Shown here: positions 34,045-43,633 of the stretch, one piece after another
Position numbering within the stretch: the first letter of the stretch is position 1
How the letters are laid out: the number at the start of each line of letters is the position of its first letter
Origin: an uncultured Clostridia bacterium
GTDB taxonomy: Bacteria; Bacillota; Clostridia; Christensenellales; UBA3700
DNA length: 64,000 nt
Assembly (NCBI GenBank): GCA_947037025.1
Contig: CAMQSU010000001.1
Coordinates: 1-64,000 of the forward strand
Reading direction: 5' to 3'
The notes under the pieces: model-generated
What the model was told of the DNA's origin: nothing
Seen by the model: only the letters and a program-made list of their open reading frames with translations
Database searches by the model: none
Program-made: the position numbers and the translations under genes

Positions 34045-35694
34045 ATGAAGAAAAATAATGATTTCAGCATGTACGAATATTTAAGAATAAGAGATAAGGG
34101 GGATGACAGGCCGCTTATCAGCTTTTACAATTCACGCATAACAACTAATGAAGTGCACAGGCAGATTGCAAGATTAGGGTCAGCAATTACAGGGCTTGGA
34201 ATTGGCGAGGGAGATAACGTTGCGGTGTGTTTGCCGAATGTCCCTAATGCAATATTCAGTTTTTATGCATCAAATATGTTAGGCTTACCAGTTAATTTAA
34301 TACACCCACTAGTGCCTTCTGATTTACTTGCAAGTCAAGTAAGCGAGGTAGGAAGCAAGGTGTTATTTATATTAGATTTATTCTACAATCAGCACAAAAA
34401 AGCAATAAAGCAACTAGGAATAAAGTGTATAGTATGCAGTGCGAAGGACTACCTGAAAGGTGGACTAAAGCTAGCATTATCAATAGCGACAAATTCCAAA
34501 ACAAGAAAGATTGATTATGGTGAAAACATAATAAAATACAGTGATTTTATTGCAGGTGCACCGGCTGAAATACCGCCAGTTAGGCAGTTTGACGGAATTG
34601 GCGAAGAGGTCGCAGCGTATATGCACTCAAGCGGAACGACAGGCGAGCCAAAGACAGCAATGCTAACAAATCGCGCAGTGAATGAATGCTCTTATAGTGT
34701 CAGAACGCTAATCGGAGATGAAGTCGAGCTTGGCGAGAGTATGCTAATGGTATTGCCGTTATTCCATATATTCGGATTGGGAGTATGTATGCACACCACG
34801 CTAACAGCAGGATGCAGATGTTTACTAATTCCAAGGTTTAATCCAAAGTCGGTAGTCAAAACAATACGTCGAGAGCACGTCACATACATGACGGGAGTCC
34901 CATCAATGTATGAAAAATTGCTTAATGATAAAAACTTTAAAGGCGACTGGATGAGTGACATGAAGTGTTGTTATAGTGGCGGAGATAAACTTAGCATAGA
35001 TATAAAGCAGCGGTTTGACAAAGTGATGACAGATTACAATTCGGGATGTACACTTTGCGAAGGGTACGGGCTTACGGAAGCGGGAATATGCACGGTAAAC
35101 GTAAAAGATAACAGCTTGCAAGGGTCAATTGGAACGCCGCTAGGAGACATCAAACTAATTGCGGTAGATAATGAAAACAATTTCTTGACCGCGGATGAGC
35201 GAGGGGAAATTTGTATATCAGGTGACAACATAATGAGCGGCTACTATGGCGACAAGGAAACGACTGACAAAGTATTATTTACTGGCAGTGACGGAGCTGT
35301 TTGGGTGAAAACAGGCGACTATGGAAGCATAGCAGCAACAGGCCACGTATATTATGTAGATAGACTAAAACGCATGATGAAAGTTAGCGGAATTAACGTA
35401 TTTCCAACGGAAATCGAGCGATTGACAGCAGATAATGTAACGGAAGTGGACAAATGTTCAGCGATAGAGATGATGCATGAAGGCAAATCAGCGGTGAAGT
35501 TATTTGTCACAATGCGAGAAGGCTGCAAGTATAATGAAGAAGTTAAAGCAAAGATAATATCTGTGCTTAGCGATAAACTAATGAAGTACTCATTGCCACG
35601 GGTGATAGAATGTTTAGATAGTTTACCCATGACAGAGATAGGCAAAGTAGATTACCAAAAACTAACCATTAAGGAGCAAACTAATGAAAATTAA
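34045..35694 (+). CDS. acyl-CoA synthetase/AMP-dependent ligase
   Basis: 549 residues of the ANL superfamily. The P-loop is 'HSSGTTGEPKTAMLTN', followed by 'GYGLTEA', 'WVKTGDYG' and the hinge 'DRLKRMMKVSGINVFPTEIE'. The C-terminal catalytic Lys lies in 'MTEIGKVDYQKL'. It activates a carboxylic acid to acyl-AMP and then the CoA thioester. The acid is unknown; the sequence resembles long-chain fatty-acid ligases. AAAGGAA precedes the start. It overlaps tex by 11 nt. Confidence 0.92.
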   Translation: MKKNNDFSMYEYLRIRDKGDDRPLISFYNSRITTNEVHRQIARLGSAITGLGIGEGDNVAVCLPNVPNAIFSFYASNMLGLPVNLIHPLVPSDLLASQVSEVGSKVLFILDLFYNQHKKAIKQLGIKCIVCSAKDYLKGGLKLALSIATNSKTRKIDYGENIIKYSDFIAGAPAEIPPVRQFDGIGEEVAAYMHSSGTTGEPKTAMLTNRAVNECSYSVRTLIGDEVELGESMLMVLPLFHIFGLGVCMHTTLTAGCRCLLIPRFNPKSVVKTIRREHVTYMTGVPSMYEKLLNDKNFKGDWMSDMKCCYSGGDKLSIDIKQRFDKVMTDYNSGCTLCEGYGLTEAGICTVNVKDNSLQGSIGTPLGDIKLIAVDNENNFLTADERGEICISGDNIMSGYYGDKETTDKVLFTGSDGAVWVKTGDYGSIAATGHVYYVDRLKRMMKVSGINVFPTEIERLTADNVTEVDKCSAIEMMHEGKSAVKLFVTMREGCKYNEEVKAKIISVLSDKLMKYSLPRVIECLDSLPMTEIGKVDYQKLTIKEQTNEN

Positions 35695-38125
35695 TGAGAA
35701 ATTAGCGCAGGAATTTAACCTGAAACAAGAGTATAGTAATAATATCATAACACTAATAGAAGACGGCAATACAATCCCGTTCATTGCAAGGTACCGTAAG
35801 GAAATGCACGGCACATGTGATGACCAAGTACTACGCCAATTTGCTGATAGGCTAGCGTATTTGACTAACCTACAAACAAGAAAAGCTGAAGTTCAAAAGA
35901 GTATTGAGTCACAAGAGAAGTGGACAGAAGAGCTTGCGGCAGCGATTGCAAAAGCTGTTACAATGTCAGAAGTTGAGGATATATACAGACCATACAAGAA
36001 AAAGAAGAAAACTCGTGCGTCTGTTGCTATAGAAAAAGGACTTACACCGCTAGCTGATTTAGTAATTAGTGATTTAAGAGAGGGCGACCTTATCCTTATC
36101 GCAGCAGATTATATTGATGAAGAAAAAGGTGTTACAAACGTGGCTGAAGCGTATGCTGGAGCATGTGATATTATCGCAGAGCGAATCAGTGATGATGCGG
36201 AAGTTAGGCGTGAAATGCGTGAGTTGCTAGTCGGATTAGGCACAATTAACACAACTTTGGATGAGGAAAAAGACAAAGCGAATAGCGGCGTATACGGAAT
36301 GTATAAAGAGTATTCGGAGAATATAAAAGCGATACCATCACACAGAATCCTTGCAATCAACCGTGCGGAGAAAGAAGGCTGCCTTAAAGTTGATGTTAAG
36401 CTAGAGGCGGAAGTAGCGGTAGCAAAAATCAATATTAGATATGTAAAAACTGACAGTATATTTAAGGATATGATGTTAGCGACAACAGAAGATAGTTACG
36501 CAAGACTAATATTCCCATCAGTAGCAAGAGAAGTAAGGTCAGACCTTACAGATAAAGCGTCAGATGGTGCAATAAAGATGTTTGAAACTAACCTTAAACC
36601 ACTACTAATGCAGCCACCGATTAAAGATATTGTTGTGCTAGCGGTAGATCCAGCATACAGAACAGGTTGCAAAATTGCGGTAGTTGATGGAAACGGAAAC
36701 GCACTTGATACAACGGTAATATATCCTACACCACCACAAAGCAAGGTAGAGGAAGCGACAGCAAAGCTTAAAGAATTAATATTCAAGCACAGAGTAGATG
36801 CAATTGCAATCGGAAACGGAACAGCAAGTAAAGAGGCGGAAATCTTTGTAGCAGCGCTTATCAAGCAAGTTGACAGACCAATACAGTATATGGTAGTTAA
36901 TGAGGCGGGCGCGTCAGTATATAGTGCAAGTGAGCTTGCAGCGGAAGAGTTCCCAGAGTATGATGTATCACTTCGTAGTGCAATCAGTATTGCAAGACGT
37001 ATGCAAGATCCACTTGCGGAGCTAATCAAGATAGATGTTAAGAGTATCGGAGTAGGTCAATATCAGCATGATATGCCACAAAAACGCTTAACTGAAGTAC
37101 TAGAAGGTGTTGTAGAGGATTGTGTAAATAGTGTTGGAGTTGATTTAAATACAGCGTCATACAAGCTACTATCATATGTATCAGGACTAAACTTAGCTAT
37201 TGCAAAAAACATTGTAAAAGCAAGAGAGGAAAAGGCATTTACAACAAGAAGACAGTTGCTTAAAGTAGCAAAACTAGGACCTAAAGCATATGAGCAATGT
37301 GCAGGATTCTTGCGTATTCCAGGCGGAAAGGAAGTATTAGACAGCACTTCTGTCCATCCTGAAGCATACGATGCAGCTAAAAAATTATTAGATGAGTTCG
37401 GCTACACAGCTGATGATGTTAAGGCAAACAAGCTAGGAGAGCTTGCGGAAAAAGTTAAGGCAGTAGGACTACTAGCAATGTCAGAAAAATTAGGCGTAGG
37501 AATCCCTACACTTAACGATATTATTGACGAAATAAATAAGCCAGGTCGTGATATTCGTGACTCGCTACCTAAACCAATCTTGCGTGATGACCTATTAGAT
37601 ATCAAAAACCTAAAGGAAGACATGGAGATAGTAGGAACAGTTAGAAATGTTATTGACTTTGGCGCATTCGTAGATATAGGCGTGCATCAAGACGGACTTG
37701 TTCATATTAGTGAAATTAGTAATGATTTTATCAAGCACCCATCAGATGCACTTACAGTAGGCGATATCGTAACTGTCAAAGTTATCGGTGTAGATGTAGC
37801 AAAAAATCGTATTAGTTTGACAATTAAGGGCGCAAGCGGTGCTAAACCTAAGTCTGAGAGTACTGTTGCTAATCCTCAATTAAAGTCAAGAGATGGCAAT
37901 CGTAATAATGCTAATCGCAGTAACAGCAGCGCACCTAATGTTGCGGGCAACAAGGCAGGCAGCACGCCAAATGGCGGTGGTAATCGCAATAATAACAGAA
38001 ACAATACAGGACGCAATAATTATATAGATAATAGTAATGCTGCACCTAAAAATTCTGCACCAAATAAACCATTAGGAACTGTAGATGATTTAATGGCTCA
38101 GCTTGCAAATAAATATAAAAGATAA
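35684..38125 (+). CDS. tex: Tex-family RNA-binding transcription accessory protein
   Basis: 813 residues. The Tex N-terminal helical part ('TIPFIARYRKEMHGTCDDQVLRQF' spans its start) is followed by a YqgF-like domain ('VLAVDPAYRTGCKIAVVD'), helix-hairpin-helix motifs ('DLNTASYKLLSYVSGL') and an S1 RNA-binding domain ('GTVRNVIDFGAFVDIGVHQD'). After S1 comes an unusual Asn/Gly/Arg-rich low-complexity tail of about 80 residues (repeated NRNN/RNN), ending in the common 'DDLMAQLANKYK'. The start overlaps the ligase gene. Tex binds RNA and affects transcription; its exact role is unclear. Confidence 0.95.
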   Translation: MKINEKLAQEFNLKQEYSNNIITLIEDGNTIPFIARYRKEMHGTCDDQVLRQFADRLAYLTNLQTRKAEVQKSIESQEKWTEELAAAIAKAVTMSEVEDIYRPYKKKKKTRASVAIEKGLTPLADLVISDLREGDLILIAADYIDEEKGVTNVAEAYAGACDIIAERISDDAEVRREMRELLVGLGTINTTLDEEKDKANSGVYGMYKEYSENIKAIPSHRILAINRAEKEGCLKVDVKLEAEVAVAKINIRYVKTDSIFKDMMLATTEDSYARLIFPSVAREVRSDLTDKASDGAIKMFETNLKPLLMQPPIKDIVVLAVDPAYRTGCKIAVVDGNGNALDTTVIYPTPPQSKVEEATAKLKELIFKHRVDAIAIGNGTASKEAEIFVAALIKQVDRPIQYMVVNEAGASVYSASELAAEEFPEYDVSLRSAISIARRMQDPLAELIKIDVKSIGVGQYQHDMPQKRLTEVLEGVVEDCVNSVGVDLNTASYKLLSYVSGLNLAIAKNIVKAREEKAFTTRRQLLKVAKLGPKAYEQCAGFLRIPGGKEVLDSTSVHPEAYDAAKKLLDEFGYTADDVKANKLGELAEKVKAVGLLAMSEKLGVGIPTLNDIIDEINKPGRDIRDSLPKPILRDDLLDIKNLKEDMEIVGTVRNVIDFGAFVDIGVHQDGLVHISEISNDFIKHPSDALTVGDIVTVKVIGVDVAKNRISLTIKGASGAKPKSESTVANPQLKSRDGNRNNANRSNSSAPNVAGNKAGSTPNGGGNRNNNRNNTGRNNYIDNSNAAPKNSAPNKPLGTVDDLMAQLANKYKR

Positions 38126-38153
38126 TAACAATTAACAAAGCAAATAAAAGGAC

Positions 38154-38194
38154 AAAAAAATGACTATCTAGAATTACTAGATAGTCATTTTTCT
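38154..38194. terminator. terminator after tex, likely bidirectional
   Basis: TGACTATCTAG (38161-38171) pairs with CTAGATAGTCA (38177-38187), extended by an A run before and T run after. It can also serve the convergent gene at 38319. Confidence 0.85.
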
Positions 38195-38318
38195 ATTTTG
38201 AAATAGCAGTATATAATTGTATTAAAGGCTACAATAATGCAATATTTTGCAGCTATATATTAAAGGATAATTTATTGATAACAAGCAAAATAATTTGCAT
38301 AATAAAAGTAATTTATTA

Positions 38319-38765
38319 TCAAAAAAGAAGCAACTCAGGAGCAAAAAGTTTCTTTGCTCTCTCAAATAATAGCTCTTTTAATTCGGTAGGTAATGTATCA
38401 GAATATAAGTTAATTAAAGTATTATAAGCGGCTACAATATCACTATCTTTTATAAGGTCTAGCAGTCGCTCACAGTTTGCAGCATTTACTAGCAAATTAT
38501 CAATTATAATATCAATAATTATTGGCGCACAAGTATAGTTTTCATCAATCTTATTATCTGATTCTAAAGTTGTGATAAACTCCAAAATATCATATATAGG
38601 AGTATCAATATCAACAGTAACAAGTATCATTATGTCAATTAGCTCCGTTAATTTGTCATCAGCAAGCTTCCCACCATAAAGTTTTCGCACACTTTCAATC
38701 TCATAGTTTTCAGTGTCAATCCCTTCTGTTTTTAACACATTAATTAGCTCGTCATAGCTTAACAT
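38319..38765 (-). CDS. hypothetical acidic protein, 148 residues
   Basis: Not recognised. It is an acidic, leucine/isoleucine-rich, probably all-helical protein ('LTELIDIMILVTVDIDTPIYD', with further Ile/Leu-rich helices) without signal peptide or cysteine motif. The ATG at 38765 has GGAGG just upstream on the minus strand. It is a lone minus-strand gene between tex and spoIIE. The helical solenoid look is only an impression. Confidence 0.75.
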   Translation of the reverse strand: MLSYDELINVLKTEGIDTENYEIESVRKLYGGKLADDKLTELIDIMILVTVDIDTPIYDILEFITTLESDNKIDENYTCAPIIIDIIIDNLLVNAANCERLLDLIKDSDIVAAYNTLINLYSDTLPTELKELLFERAKKLFAPELLLF

Positions 38766-38953
38766 AATATCCTCCGATTATACGTAATATGTTTAACATA
38801 AATACGCAAGTAAATTTATTTATTTTATATATATTATTGTAACATATTTATGCAATATTGGCAAGACTTTTTCTAAAACAAAAATAATATTATTTATATA
38901 AAATTAGCATATGATATAACTAAATTAAACATTAAATTAAATTTATTACATTA

Positions 38954-39019
38954 TGCGACACAAATATATTATTTGCGACAAAAAAATATCTTTTTTATAA
39001 CACAAAAATTCGTTATAAT
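38954..39019 (+). promoter_or_regulatory. spoIIE promoter region with two Spo0A-box-like repeats
   Basis: TATAAT at 39014-39019 lies about 30 nt before the start codon. Two identical TGCGACA heptamers (38954-38960 and 38974-38980) are exactly 20 bp apart. Each is one base from the Spo0A box TTCGACA. No good -35 is visible, fitting an activator-dependent promoter. Confidence 0.5.
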
Positions 39020-39050
39020 ATAAATGTATTATAGATAAAGGAGTTGCAAA

Positions 39051-41594
39051 ATGAGTAAGGAATCAAAAGACAATAAAAGCAATAATAACAGTAATTTTAA
39101 TAGCCGATTTTCGCCTATGGAGTTAGGAGAAAATAATATAGTAATGGATGGTATTTACCGCAGTAATAATGCGGAAAATCACCCAAATAATCACATGCAA
39201 AATAGCGATAAAAACGCACAAGAATATGAGCGAAATTATAGCGATAATTCTGCTATTAATGAGATAGCAGCTGATAAGCAAACAGCAAAAAAATCAGCAC
39301 GAGCAAAATTTAAAGATGCATTTAAGGGCGAGATAAATTATATGTTGCTTGGTAGATATGTTTTGTATTTTGCAATGATGATTTTGCTTGGCATTGCAAA
39401 AGGTCCTGCAGGTATATCACCATTCCATTTAGGCTTTTTTGTAGCATTAGTATATTGCAGAGAAAACATAGCACTATTATCTATTGAGTACATACTAGCA
39501 CTAATTATATGCGATGTTTCTTTGTATACTTTGATTATTGCAGTAGTTCCGCCTATAGTATTTATAGGTGCGCTCTTAGTCCACAAATTATTATCAAAAC
39601 CAATGAAGGTGTTAAACGCGAATATTTATGCTATGCTATGTCATTTGCCAATAATATTGCTAAACATAAATAGGCTTGATATAATAATACAAGTAATATC
39701 AATGACAATACTATCTCAAATTTTTACGTATTGTGCAATAATCATATGTTATGCGGTGTTAGTTAGGGGGCTTCGATACCGATTTGCAAAAGATGAGCTT
39801 TTCGGCGGAGCCATGGTAGTTGCCGCACTGTCAATGGGAGTATTTAGTTTAGATTTTTTAGGTTTTAACCCGTTTTATTTAATAACACCATTTGTGCTTA
39901 TGATGTGCTTATATTCAGCAAATACAACACTTGCATTTGTCGCAGCACTAACCCTTGGTGTGGGAGCGGGGATAATGACAGGAAATATAATGATAATAGG
40001 AGGATTAATATTATGTATTTCCTTATCAATGATTTTCATGTCAACCAACATATATTTTGCAGCGCTAGCCTATTTATTAGGGGATGTGTTAGTCGGATTA
40101 TATTTCAAGGCATTTGGTGCTTACGGATATGAGCATATAATATTTATTGCAATCGGTTTGCTAGCATTCGTAATCACTCCTAAAGGCGTAAAGGATAACA
40201 TTGTACAGGTTTTCGGAGGAGGCGAGTGTGTGGGAGCAGAGCGAGCAATTGTTGGCAAAAACAGAACAGATGTAGCTTCAAAGCTTAATAATATGTCACA
40301 AGTATTTAGTGAGATAGGCGCAGTACTTGGTGGAGGGGTAGTATCGCTATCCTCTTGTAGTAGCGACGGACTTTCAAAGGAAATTTCAGCAGAGTATTGC
40401 GGAATATGTCCAAATGTCAAGTTCTGCACAGGAATGCTTGGCGGAGATACTTCAACTTCAGTTCGCGAACTTGTTGATAAAGCAGTCAGCAACGGCGTAG
40501 TGACAATAGATGATTTGCCGCCATTCATTGCAGCAAGATGCGACAGAGCGGCAGGCATGATAAGCATAGTATCGGATAAAACAGCAAAAATGCTGCAAAT
40601 AAGAGAAAACCGTAGCCAAATCGGAGCGGGCAGAATGATACTTAGCGAACAAATGGTCAGTATAAGTGAGCTTTTGACAGTGCTTAGTAATGATGTAAAG
40701 CATTCAGTGTTTTACGATAGCGAAAGTGAAAGGCGAATTATAGAGGAGCTTTCATATCGCAACATAGTCGCAAGGGATATCATTGTCAGTGGAGAGAATG
40801 GTGGATATGGCGTAACATTGTCTATTAGAAGAAAAGACGTAGCAAATCCTAACCTACTTATGATAATAAACCGAGCATTAGCTAGCAAGTTTCGCATAGT
40901 AGAGCGAGTAAAATCAGAGATTGTCGGGTATGATACGGTCAGACTTATGATAGTACCGAGGTATTCAATCGTATATGGAGTTAGCAATCAAACGATGGAG
41001 GGCAGCATAGCAAGCGGAGACACGTACAGCATAGAGCGGATAGGACATGACAAAATAATGGTAGCGTTATGCGACGGAATGGGCAGCGGAGAGGAAGCAA
41101 AGTTTAATTCGTCAACAACAATCAGTATGATAGAAAACTTTTACAAAGCGGGCTTTAATAACAACGCAATATTATCATTAATCAACAAGATATTAGCCAC
41201 ATATAACGGCGAGTCGTTCACATGCCTAGATATGGCGATAATTGATTTATCTAAAGGCGCTATGGATATTATCAAGTTAGGGGGAGTGCAAAGTCTGCTA
41301 GTTAGACAAGGCGTAATAAATACAATTGAGAGCGGAGCGTTGCCACTAGGAATAATTGAGGAAGCGGAGCCGTATACGGAAAGACGAATGCTTATGGATG
41401 GCGATATGGTCGTGATGTTTACGGACGGAATCACTGATGCACTTGGCATGAACGGAATTGCAGAGATAATCCACGCAAGCAATGTCAAAAATCCTCAAGC
41501 TCTAGCGGATGAATTACTAGCAAGAGCGACTGAAGGAGGAGCAGGCGATGACAGCACAGTAGTTGCTACAAGGATATATATCAAGAAAGATTAG
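39051..41594 (+). CDS. spoIIE: stage II sporulation protein E, serine phosphatase
   Basis: 847 residues. A polar N-terminal part (about 1-85, Asn-rich) is followed by about ten membrane segments (about 95-380), a central domain, and a C-terminal PP2C phosphatase domain. The phosphatase has 'MVALCDGMGSGEEAKFNSS', 'MVVMFTDGITDAL' and 'GAGDDSTVVATRIY'. SpoIIE dephosphorylates SpoIIAA to activate sigma-F in the forespore and interacts with FtsZ. AAAGGAG precedes the ATG. Its presence indicates endospore formation. The gene order spoIIE-tilS-hpt matches Bacillus and many Clostridia. Confidence 0.96.
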   Translation: MSKESKDNKSNNNSNFNSRFSPMELGENNIVMDGIYRSNNAENHPNNHMQNSDKNAQEYERNYSDNSAINEIAADKQTAKKSARAKFKDAFKGEINYMLLGRYVLYFAMMILLGIAKGPAGISPFHLGFFVALVYCRENIALLSIEYILALIICDVSLYTLIIAVVPPIVFIGALLVHKLLSKPMKVLNANIYAMLCHLPIILLNINRLDIIIQVISMTILSQIFTYCAIIICYAVLVRGLRYRFAKDELFGGAMVVAALSMGVFSLDFLGFNPFYLITPFVLMMCLYSANTTLAFVAALTLGVGAGIMTGNIMIIGGLILCISLSMIFMSTNIYFAALAYLLGDVLVGLYFKAFGAYGYEHIIFIAIGLLAFVITPKGVKDNIVQVFGGGECVGAERAIVGKNRTDVASKLNNMSQVFSEIGAVLGGGVVSLSSCSSDGLSKEISAEYCGICPNVKFCTGMLGGDTSTSVRELVDKAVSNGVVTIDDLPPFIAARCDRAAGMISIVSDKTAKMLQIRENRSQIGAGRMILSEQMVSISELLTVLSNDVKHSVFYDSESERRIIEELSYRNIVARDIIVSGENGGYGVTLSIRRKDVANPNLLMIINRALASKFRIVERVKSEIVGYDTVRLMIVPRYSIVYGVSNQTMEGSIASGDTYSIERIGHDKIMVALCDGMGSGEEAKFNSSTTISMIENFYKAGFNNNAILSLINKILATYNGESFTCLDMAIIDLSKGAMDIIKLGGVQSLLVRQGVINTIESGALPLGIIEEAEPYTERRMLMDGDMVVMFTDGITDALGMNGIAEIIHASNVKNPQALADELLARATEGGAGDDSTVVATRIYIKKD

Positions 41595-41623
41595 CAGCAT
41601 AAAATAACATATAAACGCTAAGC

Positions 41624-41667
41624 AAATAAAATAATGCTAAATGTTGCATTTAAGTTGCGTTTTATTT
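41624..41667 (+). other. hairpin between spoIIE and tilS
   Basis: AAATAAAA (41624-41631) faces TTTTATTT (41660-41667), with an inner stem TAAATG-TTG-CATTTA (41638-41652). There is no T run after it, so it may be a weak terminator or an mRNA end structure. Confidence 0.4.
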
Positions 41668-41687
41668 AATAATTGCATGCAAATCCC

Positions 41688-41716
41688 TTGCAAAAAGGCA
41701 TAAAAAGTTATATAAT
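41688..41716 (+). promoter_or_regulatory. tilS promoter placed for a leaderless transcript
   Basis: TTGCAA (41688-41693), 17 nt, TATAAT (41711-41716). Transcription should begin at about 41722-41724, and the tilS ATG is at 41724. Confidence 0.6.
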
Positions 41717-41723
41717 AAATAAT

Positions 41724-43016
41724 ATGATAAAGTCAGATATTATTTCAATTATTAACAAATACCCAATTATCGCCCTAGCAGTTAGTGGTGGGAGCGATAG
41801 CATGGTTATGGCGGAGTGGTTTTTAAGAAACAGAGCAAAGGAAACTTTCATTTTTTTAAACATTGACCACAGCATACGCGGAGAAGATAGCAAGCAGGAT
41901 AGCGAATTTGTTGCGGCGTATTGCAAAGCAAACGCGATCAAGTTATTGCAATACAAGGTAGATGTTCCAGCATATTCAGCGAAAAAAGGAATGAGCCTCG
42001 AGCAAGCAGCAAGAGAAATGCGGCATGAAATTTTCAGGCAAGTATGTGTAGATCATGCGTATGTTGTAGCAACAGCGCACCACGAGTCGGACCAAGTAGA
42101 AAGTATACTTATGCACATATCAAGGGGATCGGGCATATCGGGACTTACGGGGATGAGAGCGGAAGACGGATATTTAATCAGGCCACTCATAAACACGACA
42201 AAAGATCAAATACTGCAGTACATAAAGCAGCATAATATAGACTATCGAGAAGATAGCAGTAACAAAGATACCACATACAGCCGAAATTATATGCGGCAGG
42301 AAATAATCCCAACAATCGAGAGCAGATACCCAATGTTAAAAGCGAGCGTGCTAAGGTTATCAAGCAGAGCAGAAGAGGTAATGGATTATATTGATAGCAT
42401 GACGCCGGCGCTTACAGTTAATAGCGGAGCGGTAGCGTGTGACATCAAATGCAGGCATAAAGTGATAGCTGTGGAAATGCTTAGACGAGCGTTTTCATTA
42501 TTAGGAGTGGAGAGTGACATTGAGGAGCGGCACATAGAATTGCTACTCGAGCTAGCTCGTCAGCAAAATGGAACCAAGCTTAATATGCCCCACAAAATCG
42601 TCGCATATAATGAAAATGGCGAAGTAGTGATAACAAAAGCTGTGCAAATACAGGATATAAATATTCCTTTTGGTGAAGGGATGTATGATCTTAATGGATC
42701 AGAGCTTATCATCGAAAAAGTAAAAGCACGAATAGCTAATGACAACGCATTATATATAGCGGGAGAAAGTATCCCCGCGGATGCAGTTATCAGGTATAGG
42801 AAGGACGGCGACGAAATATTAAAGTTTGGCGGCGGACGTAAGAGTTTGGGTGATTTTTTCACAGATAAAAAGATAGCGGTAAGACTAAGAAGTACAACTC
42901 CAGTGATTGCAAGCGGAAATGATATCCTATGTGTAGTTGGATTGGAAATTAGTAAGCAAGTGCAAATTGAAGAAAGCACGAGCGAGATATATAAAATACA
43001 GCTAATACTAAGCTAG
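41724..43016 (+). CDS. tilS: tRNA(Ile)-lysidine synthase
   Basis: 430 residues. The PP-loop ATPase motif is 'ALAVSGGSDSMVM', and 'EDSSNKDTTYSRNYMRQEIIP' is the TilS signature region. The C-terminal TilS domain follows ('RYRKDGDEI...KSLGDFFTDKKI'). It converts the C34 wobble base of tRNA-Ile(CAU) to lysidine. The ATG at 41724 lacks a Shine-Dalgarno sequence; the nearby promoter suggests a leaderless message. Earlier in-frame starts (from 41673) would lie upstream of the likely transcription start. Confidence 0.95.
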   Translation: MIKSDIISIINKYPIIALAVSGGSDSMVMAEWFLRNRAKETFIFLNIDHSIRGEDSKQDSEFVAAYCKANAIKLLQYKVDVPAYSAKKGMSLEQAAREMRHEIFRQVCVDHAYVVATAHHESDQVESILMHISRGSGISGLTGMRAEDGYLIRPLINTTKDQILQYIKQHNIDYREDSSNKDTTYSRNYMRQEIIPTIESRYPMLKASVLRLSSRAEEVMDYIDSMTPALTVNSGAVACDIKCRHKVIAVEMLRRAFSLLGVESDIEERHIELLLELARQQNGTKLNMPHKIVAYNENGEVVITKAVQIQDINIPFGEGMYDLNGSELIIEKVKARIANDNALYIAGESIPADAVIRYRKDGDEILKFGGGRKSLGDFFTDKKIAVRLRSTTPVIASGNDILCVVGLEISKQVQIEESTSEIYKIQLILS

Positions 43017-43093
43017 TAAGTGAACAGTTAAGCAAAATCAAAATGTAATGAATATAATATAAAAATATGTGATAATTACTAAGGAGATAGTTT

Positions 43094-43633
43094 ATGAATA
43101 AGAGCGATATCGAGAGAGTGCTAATAACTAAAGAGGAAATAGCGACACGAGTAGCAGAGATAGGCAAGCAAATCACAGAGGATTTTCAAGGCGAGGAGTT
43201 AGTCGTGGTATGTGTACTACGCGGCTCTATCATGTTTTTCGCTGACCTAATCCGAGAGATCAACTTAGCAATCCAGATAGATTTCATGGTATTGTCAAGC
43301 TATGGCGACAGCACAAACACAAGCGGACATGTAGTAGTTAAGCAAGACTTAGCTTGCGACATTAAAGGCAAAAACGTGCTAATAGTTGAGGATATCGTAG
43401 ACAGCGGCAGGACTATTAAAAGGTTGAGAGAGATACTAAATGAGCGTGAGCCAAAAAGCTTAAAGATAGCAACATTGCTAGATAAGCCAACAAGGCGAGA
43501 AGTGGAAGTTAGTACAGACTATACAGGAATGAGCATACCAGATGAGTTCGTAGTAGGATACGGACTTGACTATGCACAGCACTACCGCAACATGAAAGAA
43601 ATTTGCGTACTATCTCCAAAAGTTTATAACTGA
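43094..43633 (+). CDS. hpt: hypoxanthine-guanine phosphoribosyltransferase
   Basis: 179 residues. The PRPP-binding motif is 'VLIVEDIVDSGRTI', with 'CVLRGSIMFFADL' and 'FVVGYGLDYAQHYRN'. It converts hypoxanthine and guanine to IMP and GMP using PRPP. AAGGAGA precedes the ATG. It follows tilS as in many Bacillota, but the gene after it is cca, not ftsH; the stop and cca start share one base. Confidence 0.97.
   Translation: MNKSDIERVLITKEEIATRVAEIGKQITEDFQGEELVVVCVLRGSIMFFADLIREINLAIQIDFMVLSSYGDSTNTSGHVVVKQDLACDIKGKNVLIVEDIVDSGRTIKRLREILNEREPKSLKIATLLDKPTRREVEVSTDYTGMSIPDEFVVGYGLDYAQHYRNMKEICVLSPKVYN

Noticed and set aside
36496-37029. A 177-codon minus-strand frame inside tex
   Set aside because: Antisense shadow of a conserved gene; no ribosome binding site or promoter.
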